64,000 nt of DNA from an uncultured Eubacteriaceae bacterium (GTDB taxonomy: Bacteria; Bacillota; Clostridia; Lachnospirales; CAG-274). The stretch lies in contig CAMMIW010000001.1 of assembly GCA_946497035.1 (NCBI GenBank), positions 1-64,000 on the forward strand. Reading direction: 5' to 3'. The notes beneath the pieces are model-generated. The model did no database searches. It saw nothing but the letters and a program-made list of their open reading frames with translations, and had not been told where the DNA came from. Positions within the stretch are counted from its first letter, which is position 1; each line of letters starts with the position of its first letter. This document shows, one piece after another, positions 30,849 through 39,402 of the stretch. Position numbers and translations under genes: made by a program.

Positions 30849-31355
30849 ATTAACGAGTTAATGATTAACGAACAAATTAAAGACAAGGAAGTTAGAGTTA
30901 TAGGTGATGACGGCGAACAATTAGGTATTATGTCATCTAGAGAGGCTCAAGCTTTGGCAGATGATAGAAACTTAGATTTAGTTAAAATTTCACCTACGGC
31001 TAAACCGCCTGTTTGTAGAATAATGGACTATAGCAAATTTAAGTTCGACAAAGCTAAAAAAGAAAAGGAAGCTCGTAAAAAGCAAAAGGTAGTTTCTATT
31101 AAAGAGCTACGTTTATCCCCTAATATCGATAAGCACGATGTGCAAGTTAAAGTAAAAAAAGCAATAGAGTTCCTTAAAAATGGTGACAAAGTTAAAATTA
31201 GTATAAAATTTAGAGGTAGAGAACTTGGCCATACAGACATTGCTACTGACATTATGAATGACTTTGCAGAGCAAGTTAGCGAATATGGTGTTATAGAAAA
31301 AGCTCCTAAAATGGAAGCTAAATCTATGGCAATGTTTTTATCGCCTAAAGCATAA
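30849..31355 (+). CDS. infC: Translation initiation factor IF-3, probable AUU start
   Basis: 168 aa from ATT at 30849. The in-frame GTG at 30840 cannot be the start because its G is the last base of AGGAGG (835-840). The ATT lies 8 bases past that site, as expected. IF-3 genes of enteric and bacillary species also use AUU, which lets IF-3 repress its own translation. The N-domain has INEQIKDKEVRVIGDDG, GIMS and PPVCRIMDY, and the C-domain GRELGH and PKMEAKSMAMFL. It binds the 30S subunit and checks the initiator codon. First gene of infC-rpmI-rplT. Confidence 0.93.
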   Translation: MNELMINEQIKDKEVRVIGDDGEQLGIMSSREAQALADDRNLDLVKISPTAKPPVCRIMDYSKFKFDKAKKEKEARKKQKVVSIKELRLSPNIDKHDVQVKVKKAIEFLKNGDKVKISIKFRGRELGHTDIATDIMNDFAEQVSEYGVIEKAPKMEAKSMAMFLSPKA

Positions 31356-31379
31356 ATCTTACAAGGGAGGACATTTAAA

Positions 31380-31577
31380 ATGCCTAAATTAAAAACAAAA
31401 AAAGCAGTTTCTAAAAGAGTTTCTGTTACAGGTACTGGTAAATTAAAGAAAACTAAAGCTAATAAACAACACATACTTACTAAAAAATCTACTAAAAGAA
31501 AAAGAGGCTTAAGAAAAGCTAACTTAGTAGACAAATCTAATATGAAACAAATGAAAAAAGTATTACCTTACATCTAA
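31380..31577 (+). CDS. rpmI: 50S ribosomal protein L35
   Basis: 65 aa, basic, starting [20 protein letters not shown] with the typical KRKRGLRKA stretch near residue 41. Standard length. AGGGAGGACATTTAAA precedes ATG. It lies 24 bases after infC and 28 before rplT, the universal order. Confidence 0.98.
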   Translation: MPKLKTKKAVSKRVSVTGTGKLKKTKANKQHILTKKSTKRKRGLRKANLVDKSNMKQMKKVLPYI

Positions 31578-31605
31578 TTGATAACTCATAGGGAGGAAAT
31601 TTATA

Positions 31606-31962
31606 ATGGCTAGAATTAAAGGTGCTATGAATGCACGTAAAAAACATAAAAAAGTTTTAAAAATGGCTAAAGGTTTTGTTGGCGCTAGAAGCAAACAATA
31701 TAGAGTAGCTAAACAATCTGTTATGCGTGCTATGGCTCACGCTTTTGCAGGTAGAAAACAAACTAAAAGAGAATACAGAAGACTTTGGATTACAAGAATT
31801 AATGCTGCTGCTAGAATAAATGGCTTATCTTATAGCAAATTTATGAACGGTATTAAAAATGCTGGTATCAATATTAATAGAAAGATGCTTGCAGAAATGG
31901 CTGTTAATGATGCAAACGCTTTTGCTAAACTTGTAGAAACAGCTAAAGCTAACCTTAAATAA
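31606..31962 (+). CDS. rplT: 50S ribosomal protein L20
   Basis: 118 aa, starting [19 protein letters not shown], with [20 protein letters not shown] and [13 protein letters not shown]. It is an early assembly protein of the 50S subunit and, in relatives, the repressor of its own operon through the leader upstream of infC. AGGGAGGAAATTTATA precedes ATG. A terminator follows about 20 bases after the stop. Confidence 0.98.
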   Translation: MARIKGAMNARKKHKKVLKMAKGFVGARSKQYRVAKQSVMRAMAHAFAGRKQTKREYRRLWITRINAAARINGLSYSKFMNGIKNAGININRKMLAEMAVNDANAFAKLVETAKANLK

Positions 31963-31981
31963 TTATTATTTTTTAAATATC

Positions 31982-32016
31982 AAAAATAGATATGGTATAA
32001 AACTGTATCTATTTTT
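31982..32016 (+). terminator. Terminator of infC-rpmI-rplT
   Basis: An 11-bp stem (31982-31992 with 32006-32016) followed by T-rich sequence. Confidence 0.8.
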
Positions 32017-32116
32017 TTATTATGTTCTTTTTCAATTATTACAGTTTAAATTACCCACTGCCCCTTTTAATAAGGCTACCTTCTTATCAATCTAATTATA
32101 AAATCTTTTCATCTAC

Positions 32117-32147
32117 AAAAGGATATAGACAATGTCTATATCCTTTT
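32117..32147. terminator. Terminator of the beta-glucoside PTS operon
   Basis: A 14-bp perfect stem (32117-32130 with 32134-32147), loop AAT. The core TATAGACAATGTCTATA resembles the TAGAC/GTCTA cores of the 9750 and 19813 terminators. Confidence 0.8.
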
Positions 32148-32175
32148 ATATAATAATATAAATTGATAAATAATA

Positions 32176-33564
32176 TTAATGGATATTTATAAATTGTTTT
32201 ATCCAATTTCCAGATTTTTTAATAGTTCTTTTTTGGGTTTCTAAATCTACAGATATATATCCATATCTATTTTTATAAGCATTACACCAAGACCAACAAT
32301 CTATTGGTGTCCAACAATGAAAACCAAAACAGTTTGAGCCATCTTTTATGCCATCACTTAAAAATTTTAAATGTTCTTCATAAAATTCTATACGATAGTC
32401 ATCTTGTATAATTCCATTTTCATCTAGAAATCTTTCTTCATTTTCAACGCCCATTCCATTTTCTGATATGTACCAAGGGATATTGTTATAATTTTCTTTT
32501 ATATTTATAGCTATATCATAAATAGCTTTAGGGTATATTTCCCAGCCACGATATGGGTTCATTCTCTTATTTGGCATATCATAATAATCAACGTGATTAT
32601 CTGGCAACCATTGTTCATTTTCTATTGGTGTTTCTTTAGCTTTTATTCTTCGTGGAAAATAATAATTTATACCTAAAAAGTCTACTGTATTTTCTTTTAA
32701 TAATTCATCATCTCCACTTTCCGAATCCCAAAAAACATTATTTTCTTTCAATAAATCTATTAAAGATTTAGTAAATTTACCTTTAGTAGCTGGCTCTAAA
32801 AAGGATTTATTAAAAATATCATCTGCTATATTAGATGCTTTTATATCTTCTTCTGAATTACTTCTAGAATAAGTTGGCGTAAGGTTTAATATTATACCTA
32901 TTTTACCACCATTTTTAAAACAATCTGATTTTTTAAATTGTTTTATAGCTTTAGCAGATGCTATATTTAAATTATATAAAACTTGCATAGCTCTTTTGCC
33001 ATCTACAACACAAGGATAATGAAATTTATATAAATACTGCCCTTCAACAACAACAATAGGCTCATTAAAAGTAGTCCAATATTTTACTTTATCTCCATAA
33101 AGCTCAAAACATTTTTTAGCAAAAGTTTCAAACATATCTAAAACTTTTCTACTTTCCCAACCATTATATTTTTCATATAATTCTACTGGTAAATCAAAAT
33201 GATGTAAATTTATTATAGGTATCATATCATTTTTTATTATTTCATCTATAACATCACTATAAAATTTAGCATTTTTTTCATCCACTTCGCCTGTTTCAAA
33301 GTTTTTAATTAATCTACTCCATTGTATAGACGTTCTAAAGCTATTAAGCCCTATATTTTTAATTAGTTTTAAGTCTTCTTTAAAATTGTGGTAAAAATCT
33401 GAAGTAACATTAGGGCCAACTTTATTAAAAAATTTATCTGGCTCTATCTCATACCAATAATCAAAAACATTTTTATGCGGCTTTTCAAAACTACCTTCAA
33501 TTTGTGGTCCAGATGTTGCACCACCCCATAAAAAATTTTTAGGAAAATACATTTTCTCTTTCAT
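32176..33564 (-). CDS. Glycoside hydrolase family 1, probable 6-phospho-beta-glucosidase
   Basis: 462 aa from ATG 33564, chosen because GGAGG lies 5 bases upstream; an in-frame upstream ATG has no such site. N-terminal GH1 signature FPKNFLWGGATSGPQIEGS, acid/base Glu in TTFNEPIV, nucleophile Glu in YISENGMG. The C-terminal sugar-phosphate region reads CWSWCNAYKNRYG, keeping the Ser and Tyr of LacG-type phospho-glycosidases but with Asn where the usual Lys would be. It is the last gene of the PTS operon, so phosphorylated cellobiose/gentiobiose-like disaccharides are the likely substrate. Cytoplasmic. Confidence 0.88.
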   Translation of the reverse strand: MKEKMYFPKNFLWGGATSGPQIEGSFEKPHKNVFDYWYEIEPDKFFNKVGPNVTSDFYHNFKEDLKLIKNIGLNSFRTSIQWSRLIKNFETGEVDEKNAKFYSDVIDEIIKNDMIPIINLHHFDLPVELYEKYNGWESRKVLDMFETFAKKCFELYGDKVKYWTTFNEPIVVVEGQYLYKFHYPCVVDGKRAMQVLYNLNIASAKAIKQFKKSDCFKNGGKIGIILNLTPTYSRSNSEEDIKASNIADDIFNKSFLEPATKGKFTKSLIDLLKENNVFWDSESGDDELLKENTVDFLGINYYFPRRIKAKETPIENEQWLPDNHVDYYDMPNKRMNPYRGWEIYPKAIYDIAINIKENYNNIPWYISENGMGVENEERFLDENGIIQDDYRIEFYEEHLKFLSDGIKDGSNCFGFHCWTPIDCWSWCNAYKNRYGYISVDLETQKRTIKKSGNWIKQFINIH

Positions 33565-33583
33565 AATATCCTCCATATATTTA

Positions 33584-34876
33584 TTAGCTATTGCTAGTTT
33601 CATTTTCTCTTTGTAAGTTCATCATATCAACTTTTTTAATAAACGGTAAATATACAAAAAATGATACAACTAATATAACAATTTGTAATAATGCTGTTCT
33701 AAATCCTCCTACGATAAAACCTGATATAACAGGTGGTGTAGTCCAAGGAAGTATAACAGAGTCAAATAAAGGAACTAATCCAAAATATTGAGCAAAATAT
33801 AACATTAAGCCAGATATTATTGGCATAATTAAAAATGGTATAGCTAATATAGGGTTCATAACGATAGGTATACCAAATAATATTGGCTCGTTTATATTAA
33901 ATAAGCTAGGTATAAAAGCTAATTTTCCCATTTCTCTACATTGTTTTGATTTAGAAAAAGCTACTAAATACATTACTAAACCTAAAGTTATCCCTGTACC
34001 ACTTAAATTTATAAATAAATCATAAAATTGTGGTGTAACTATACGTCCACCGTTTTCTACTGTAAGCTCAATACCTTGTTGTACTAATTTACTGTTAGAA
34101 TCTGCATTTGCTAATAATATAGGATTCATAACGCTAGAAACTATCGTTGCACCGTGAACACCAAATAACCATAAAAATGGAACTGTAAATGCAATAACAA
34201 TAACTCCACCTAAAGAGTCTGTTATACTTTGCAATGGTGTTTGTATAACTTTATAAATCCATTCTAACATTGTTGTTTTAAATACCTTGTCAAATATAGC
34301 ATATATTACTAAACCAATAATAATTATTATAGCTGATGGAACTAAAGATGCAAAAGATTTAGAAACACCTTCAGGAACTCCTTCAGGCATTTTTATAGCT
34401 ATACCTTTTTTTAATAAAAATGAGTAAAATTTACCTACAAATAAACCAATTATAATGGCAGAGATCATCCCTTTAGCTGATGTCCATTCTTTTGATATAA
34501 CATCTGTTACAGTAGTTTCATCTAACTTAATAGAGTTGCTCATTAAAAGAATAAATAATACTAAAGCTATTATTCCTGCACCTAAACCTTCTTGGCCTTC
34601 TATTTTAGCATAATTATATGCTATACCTATTACAGCAACCATTGCTAATATAGCAAAAGTTGCATAATATCCTTGTAAAAATATATCTTTTAAACCACTA
34701 TCTGCTATAAAATTTCTAGCACCTTCTATTGGTAAATTACATAATAAAAGTAATATAGAACCAACTATAGTTAATGGTAATGTGGCCAAAACCCCACTTT
34801 TTAAAGCTTGTACACTATTTAGGTTAACAAATTTAAATATGTTTGGCAAAAGTTTTTCATTAATAAATTTATTCAT
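33584..34876 (-). CDS. PTS cellobiose/lichenan-type EIIC permease
   Basis: 430 aa from ATG 34876 with GAGGAG 7 bases upstream. About ten membrane segments; the family traits FINEKLLPNIFKFVNLNSVQALK at the start, WLFGVHGATIVSSVMNP near residue 225 and NINEPILFGIPIVMNP near 310 identify the Lac/Cel EIIC (CelB/LicC) family. It moves the beta-glucoside across the membrane while the EIIB partner phosphorylates it. It lies between EIIB and the GH1 gene. Confidence 0.94.
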   Translation of the reverse strand: MNKFINEKLLPNIFKFVNLNSVQALKSGVLATLPLTIVGSILLLLCNLPIEGARNFIADSGLKDIFLQGYYATFAILAMVAVIGIAYNYAKIEGQEGLGAGIIALVLFILLMSNSIKLDETTVTDVISKEWTSAKGMISAIIIGLFVGKFYSFLLKKGIAIKMPEGVPEGVSKSFASLVPSAIIIIIGLVIYAIFDKVFKTTMLEWIYKVIQTPLQSITDSLGGVIVIAFTVPFLWLFGVHGATIVSSVMNPILLANADSNSKLVQQGIELTVENGGRIVTPQFYDLFINLSGTGITLGLVMYLVAFSKSKQCREMGKLAFIPSLFNINEPILFGIPIVMNPILAIPFLIMPIISGLMLYFAQYFGLVPLFDSVILPWTTPPVISGFIVGGFRTALLQIVILVVSFFVYLPFIKKVDMMNLQRENETSNS

Positions 34877-34904
34877 TTGTATTCTCCTCAATCATACAAA
34901 GTAA

Positions 34905-35210
34905 TTATTTTTTTAAATTTATAGCAAAATCTAACACTTTTTCACCATTCATCATTCCATAATCTTGCATAGGTATAACCTCTACAGGTATATTAAGAGG
35001 CTCAAAAATCTTTTTAGCTTCACTAATTTTATAAGCTATTTGCGGTCCAAGAAGCGCTACATCTATACCCTCTGCTTGTGATATCATTTGAGTTTCCGAA
35101 TGAGCAGAAATTTCTACCTCTAAGCCTCTGTTTTTAGCTGCATCTCTCATTTTATTAACTAATATACTTGTAGACATACCTGCAGAACAAAATAATTTAA
35201 TTTTTAACAT
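34905..35210 (-). CDS. PTS cellobiose/lichenan-type EIIB
   Basis: 101 aa. The phospho-accepting Cys sits at residue 8 in the loop LFCSAGMSTSILV. The rest follows the EIIB-Cel fold (EISAHSETQM, VALLGPQI, VIPMQDYGMMNG). It takes phosphate from EIIA and gives it to the incoming sugar. AGGAGATG precedes the start. Confidence 0.95.
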   Translation of the reverse strand: MLKIKLFCSAGMSTSILVNKMRDAAKNRGLEVEISAHSETQMISQAEGIDVALLGPQIAYKISEAKKIFEPLNIPVEVIPMQDYGMMNGEKVLDFAINLKK

Positions 35211-35231
35211 AATAAAACATCTCCTTTATAA

Positions 35232-36586
35232 TTAATATTTATTTTTTATTTTCTCAATTATTTCTTTAAATTGTGGTAAATATTTTTCATTTGCCACTAA
35301 CATTTCATCTAACATTTCTTTACAAGAATTACCACTTGTAATAAGCGGGTTCATAATAAATGCTTGTAAAAGTTTATTATAATCACCCTTTATGGCTGCC
35401 TCTACAACACATTCTTCCATAGATTTCATAAGTTGTAATAAACCACGAATACTTGGTGAAAATTTACCCCAGTTTAAAGGCTCTGCACCGTGGCTTGTTA
35501 TTATGCTAGATATTTCTACAACGCTATCATAAGGTAAATCTGCAATAGCACCGTTATTTAATGTGCAAACTACCATTTGCTTTCTTTTATCATTTTCTAT
35601 ACTAGCAATAGTTTCACAAGCTACATCACTATAATATGCACCTCCTCTTTTTTCAAGCTGCTCTGGCTTATGATCAAGGTTTTCATCTTTATATAGTTCA
35701 AAAAGCTCTGCTTCTGTTTTTTTTACGCTTTCTGCCCTTGTAGTATCCTTTTTAAATTCTTGAAGCTCATCATTAAGCATTTGCTCTGTTATATAATAAT
35801 ATCTATGGTAAGAGCAAGGCAAAGCTTGTAAATCTTTTATTTGCTCATAAAAATATGGATATTCTTTAATATTTTTTACCCCTTTTAATTTAACTTGAGC
35901 ATCTGGGTGATAGATTTTTTCAATTAAATAATCTGTTATTTGATTACCTTGTTTATCCCAAACTTTGTGATAATTAAAATGATTTAAACCAGCAAATTTA
36001 AAAAATAATTCTTCTGAAAATTTATCAAGCCCCATCACACCATTAATATCTGTTGTAATACTAATAGGAATATTGCAAAGGCCTAAAGTTTTTTCCAATT
36101 ACCAAATTTAATTGCTGCTTCTGTTACCATATTAGCAGGATTTGTAAAGTTTATAAGCCAAGCATTAGGACATAGCTCTTTCATACCTTCTATAATAGAT
36201 AATATAACAGGTATTGTTCTTAAAGCTTTGAAAATACCTCCTGCTCCGTTTGTTTCTTGCCCTATCATACCATATTTTAAAGGTATTCTTTCATCTAATA
36301 TACGAGAATCTAGTTGTCCTACTCTAAGTTGTGTGGTTACATAGTCGGCATCTTTTAAAGCTTCTCTTCTATTTGTAGTGTAAAATATTTTCCAATCTAA
36401 GCCAGCGGCTTCTACCATACGTTTAGCCATTTTAGAAACAATTTCTAATTTTTCTTTGCCTTCTTCTACATCTACAAAAAATATTTCACCAATATTAAGC
36501 TCTTTAGAACGTTTTATAAAACCTTCTACTAGCTCTGGTGTATAGCTACTTCCACCACCAATAGTAACTATTTTTATTTTTCTCAT
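35232..36586 (-). pseudogene. Family 4 6-phospho-beta-glucosidase (LicH/CelF type), split by a one-base frameshift
   Basis: Two overlapping pieces, 36083-36586 (167 aa) and 35232-36098 (288 aa), together make one GH4 enzyme of about 440 aa. The N-terminal piece has the NAD-binding KIVTIGGGSSYTPELVEG and INFTNPANMVTEA, then reads FGNWKKL and stops. The other frame resumes KTLGLCNIPIS with the metal-binding Cys, and GLNHF with the metal His. One extra T in the T6 run at 36089-36094 (plus strand) joins them as FGNWKKTLGLCN. GH4 enzymes use NAD+ and Mn2+ in an elimination mechanism. The gene lies between EIIA and EIIB. It is a sequencing deletion or a recent mutation, since the rest is intact. 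Confidence 0.85.
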
Positions 36587-36620
36587 TATATACCCCCTTT
36601 TTATATATTATAATAAATTT

Positions 36621-36944
36621 TTATTTATTTTTTAATGCATATAACTCTTTATGTATATTTATCATTTCTTTAGCTAAGTCTTTAACTGTCATTGCATTCA
36701 TTAAATGATCTTGTCCGTGAACTATTAATAAAGAAAATTGTACATCTGATTCTCCAGCTGCTTCTTTTTGTAATAATTCTGTTTGGAAATTGTGAGCTTT
36801 ACAAATTGCCTCTTCAGCTTCTTTCATATATTTTTCTGCTAAATCAAAATCACCTTTTTGTGCCGAAGTGATGGCTAGCATAGATTTACTTTTACCTTCA
36901 CCACCATTTAAAACTAAATTTGTAATAATTTCTTCAAGATTCAT
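36621..36944 (-). CDS. PTS lactose/cellobiose-type EIIA
   Basis: 107 aa, helical EIIA-Lac family. It starts NLEEIITNLVLNGGEGKSK and carries the phosphorylated His in FSLLIVHGQDHLMNAM near residue 76. It receives phosphate from HPr and passes it to EIIB. GGAGGG lies 7 bases before ATG. It is the first structural gene after the operon promoter. Confidence 0.95.
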   Translation of the reverse strand: MNLEEIITNLVLNGGEGKSKSMLAITSAQKGDFDLAEKYMKEAEEAICKAHNFQTELLQKEAAGESDVQFSLLIVHGQDHLMNAMTVKDLAKEMINIHKELYALKNK

Positions 36945-36985
36945 TTTTTGCCCTCCATATAAATAAAAAATTAAATTATGTGTTG

Positions 36986-37015
36986 ATTATAGCATTTTTA
37001 TAAAAATAACTCCAA
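36986..37015 (-). promoter_or_regulatory. Promoter of the beta-glucoside PTS operon
   Basis: Minus strand: TTGGAG (37015-37010), 18-base spacer, TATAAT (36991-36986) with TGC before it, an extended -10. The weak -35 directly abuts a 36-bp palindrome, as expected of an activated promoter. Confidence 0.75.
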
Positions 37016-37098
37016 CACCAAAATTACCTTTTTAAAAAGGTAATTTTGGTGCCAAAAAAAGGTAAGTTTTTTAATACAATATGATTAAACCTACCTTT
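37016..37098. promoter_or_regulatory. Tandem palindromic operator of the PTS operon
   Basis: 37016-37051 is a perfect palindrome with two 18-base arms and no spacer, containing ATTACC and GGTAAT. A second, imperfect inverted repeat (37058-37074 with 37084-37098) repeats the AAAGGTA / TACCTTT half-sites. I infer binding sites for the PRD activator encoded just upstream. No T-run follows the palindrome, so a terminator is less likely. Confidence 0.65.
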
Positions 37099-37210
37099 AA
37101 ATATATAAAATAATATAACATTATATATTTTTCACAATAATTTAAAATAACCTAAATAACAGTTTTATAATAAATATTAGTATAATATTATACATATAAT
37201 AAATTAATAA

Positions 37211-39100
37211 TTAAGATGTTAAAAGCAAATATAAAGTTTCAAAAGATGGGTTTTGCTTTAAAATGTTAATTTTTTCTTTGTTTAATAATAATGCTGATGT
37301 CATATCGTAAAATTTTTCTAAATATTCATTATCTCCAATAGCTATGGATATTAAAAAAACAATTGTTACATTTTTTCTCCCCCACCAAACAGACTTTTCT
37401 AATATACCAACAGAAACAAAGCTATATTCAAAAATAGACTTATGTGGGTGTAATATAGCTATATCTTCTAAAAAATCTGTTGTTCCTAGCTCTTCTCTTT
37501 TTAATACAGAATTATAAAATCTTTCATCTATATTATAATATTTTTTACAATTATCAAATAAAACTTTTAATATTTTTTCTTTTTCTGTTTCTTTTACATT
37601 ATTAATAAAAAGATGCTTTTTATAATATTTATTTAACATAACTTCCTCATCATTTTTAAATAGTTTTTCAATTTTTAATATATCTTGACTTTCTAATAAT
37701 ATATTTATGTCAAAAACAGGCTTAGGAAAATCTATATTTATTTTAGATGTTATAAAAATATAATCTATTTTATTAAAATCAAAATCTCCTATTTCATTTA
37801 TATTATATTCATAAATATTATCTATATATTTTTCAAAGCTAGATTTATATTTATAAAGAAAAAGTTTTGATAAAGACTTACCAGATGTATTTATTATAAG
37901 TATATTTTTTTTATCTACAATTTTTTCTTTCATCTCTTTTGCACAAGCAAATAACATTGTAAAATAGCCTATTTCATCTTCTGGAATTTCTTTTTTATAA
38001 TATTTTTTTAATACGCTACAAGCATAGCTTGCTATCATATGACAATCTGTATATTCGGTTTTCATAGTATCTAATAATGGATTTTTAATTTTTATATTGT
38101 ATGAAAGCCTGTTATGTAATGGAACTATATGTTGCATAAATAAGGTTCTTATTTCACTATTTTTATTATAATCTACCTGAAAAGCATTCAAAACCACATC
38201 AAACATTTCATCAAGAATATTTTTTAAGTTTTTTTCTAAATCTAAATTTAATTTTATCATTTTATGGGTAGATGAAGATAGCTGTGTATTTAAATATATT
38301 GCTAAAAAAAATATTTCTTGGTTATCAAAAATTATATTAAAATTATTTTCTATAAAATTTGATATTTCAAAACAAGTATTTTTTATAACTATATCTACAT
38401 CTATATCTTTAGTTATATATTCTATATTATCTATATAAAAATTATGTTTTATTCTTTCAATGGCAGTAGCAATATATATAGTTAAATTTTCAAAACATAG
38501 GTTTGAAACTAAAATATTATTTTTATTTAATATTTGTAATAAAAAATTTGAAATATCGTCTAAATAACCATTTATTTTATAATCTCTCTTTTTTTTATTA
38601 ATATCTAGTATAAGCATTCTCTTCCTAAATTCTTCACCTAATATATTAATACCATAGTTTGGTCTTCTATCTAATTTTAAGCTAAAACTTTTTAAAGCTT
38701 TTTCTATATATTTTAGCTCTTTAGTTACACTATTTCTTGAGATATACATTATATCTATAAGCTCTTCTATTTTTACATAATCATTTTCCCATAATAAAAA
38801 TAACAACAAATCTAAATTATAATCAAAAACTTTATTAGCAAAATCATTAAAAAAACTATTATATTTTTCTTCATCATAAATTTTTATTATATAGCCTATT
38901 CCTTTTTTAGATTGTATATTAGCACCATTTTCTTTTATAATTTCAGATAATTGATTTAATTTAACTCTTGCTGTTTTTTCACTAATTTTTAAAATTTCTG
39001 ATATTTTTTTAGATGTTATATATTCATCACTAGAAAGAAGCTCTAAAATTTTAGGAAAATGTTTATCAATACTCATGATTTTACCTTTATTAATATTCAT
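37211..39100 (-). CDS. PRD-containing PTS-regulated transcriptional activator (LicR/MtlR type)
   Basis: 629 aa. Two N-terminal helix-turn-helix units (about 10-60 and 85-140), two PTS regulation domains (about 180-280 and 290-400, with conserved His in the second), an EIIB-like domain (about 400-480) and a C-terminal EIIA-like domain with the phospho-His in IAILHPHKSIFEY. The EIIB-like loop reads NTSGKS, lacking the usual Cys. Such proteins activate sugar operons when their EII partners are dephosphorylated by transport. The start was chosen for AAGGAG 8 bases upstream. It immediately precedes the operon it should control. Confidence 0.9.
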   Translation of the reverse strand: MNINKGKIMSIDKHFPKILELLSSDEYITSKKISEILKISEKTARVKLNQLSEIIKENGANIQSKKGIGYIIKIYDEEKYNSFFNDFANKVFDYNLDLLLFLLWENDYVKIEELIDIMYISRNSVTKELKYIEKALKSFSLKLDRRPNYGINILGEEFRKRMLILDINKKKRDYKINGYLDDISNFLLQILNKNNILVSNLCFENLTIYIATAIERIKHNFYIDNIEYITKDIDVDIVIKNTCFEISNFIENNFNIIFDNQEIFFLAIYLNTQLSSSTHKMIKLNLDLEKNLKNILDEMFDVVLNAFQVDYNKNSEIRTLFMQHIVPLHNRLSYNIKIKNPLLDTMKTEYTDCHMIASYACSVLKKYYKKEIPEDEIGYFTMLFACAKEMKEKIVDKKNILIINTSGKSLSKLFLYKYKSSFEKYIDNIYEYNINEIGDFDFNKIDYIFITSKINIDFPKPVFDINILLESQDILKIEKLFKNDEEVMLNKYYKKHLFINNVKETEKEKILKVLFDNCKKYYNIDERFYNSVLKREELGTTDFLEDIAILHPHKSIFEYSFVSVGILEKSVWWGRKNVTIVFLISIAIGDNEYLEKFYDMTSALLLNKEKINILKQNPSFETLYLLLTS

Positions 39101-39341
39101 ATTATTTCTCCTTATAAAATAACTTTTTTAGGTTATATAATAAATTAAAAAATCTAATATTTTTTAAACCATATAGGTACAATGAATAAAACTACAAAAA
39201 TAGAAACATATTTATAATATATCCAAAATTTTATAAATTTACAATATGTTTTTATAACAAAAAATAAACTATTTAATTTTAAGCTATTTTAGTTTAAATA
39301 AAAATCTAATAAGAAATATTTATCTTTTAACAATTGAAAAA
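39101..39341. other. Intergenic region upstream of the PRD regulator
   Basis: Holds a likely leftward promoter TTGTAC-17-TATTAG (near 39165-39137, minus strand) for the regulator and otherwise A/T-rich sequence without coding signal. Confidence 0.3.
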
Positions 39342-39371
39342 GAGGTATTGGGCAAAAAAGCCCTTTACCCC
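39342..39371 (-). terminator. Terminator of the GGDEF gene
   Basis: A 12-bp stem with two internal mismatches (39342-39353 with 39360-39371) containing GGGC/GCCC. Reading leftward it is followed by TTTTTC. Confidence 0.65.
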
Positions 39372-39402
39372 AAAATAATTAAAAATAACCTATAATAAAA
39401 AT

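Noticed and set aside
31028-31534. 168-aa minus-strand frame across infC-rpmI
   Set aside because: It overlaps two universally conserved ribosomal-operon genes on the opposite strand.
37016-37051. Terminator of the PRD regulator
   Set aside because: Although fully palindromic, it is not followed by a T-run on the minus strand and abuts the -35 of the next operon; operator preferred.
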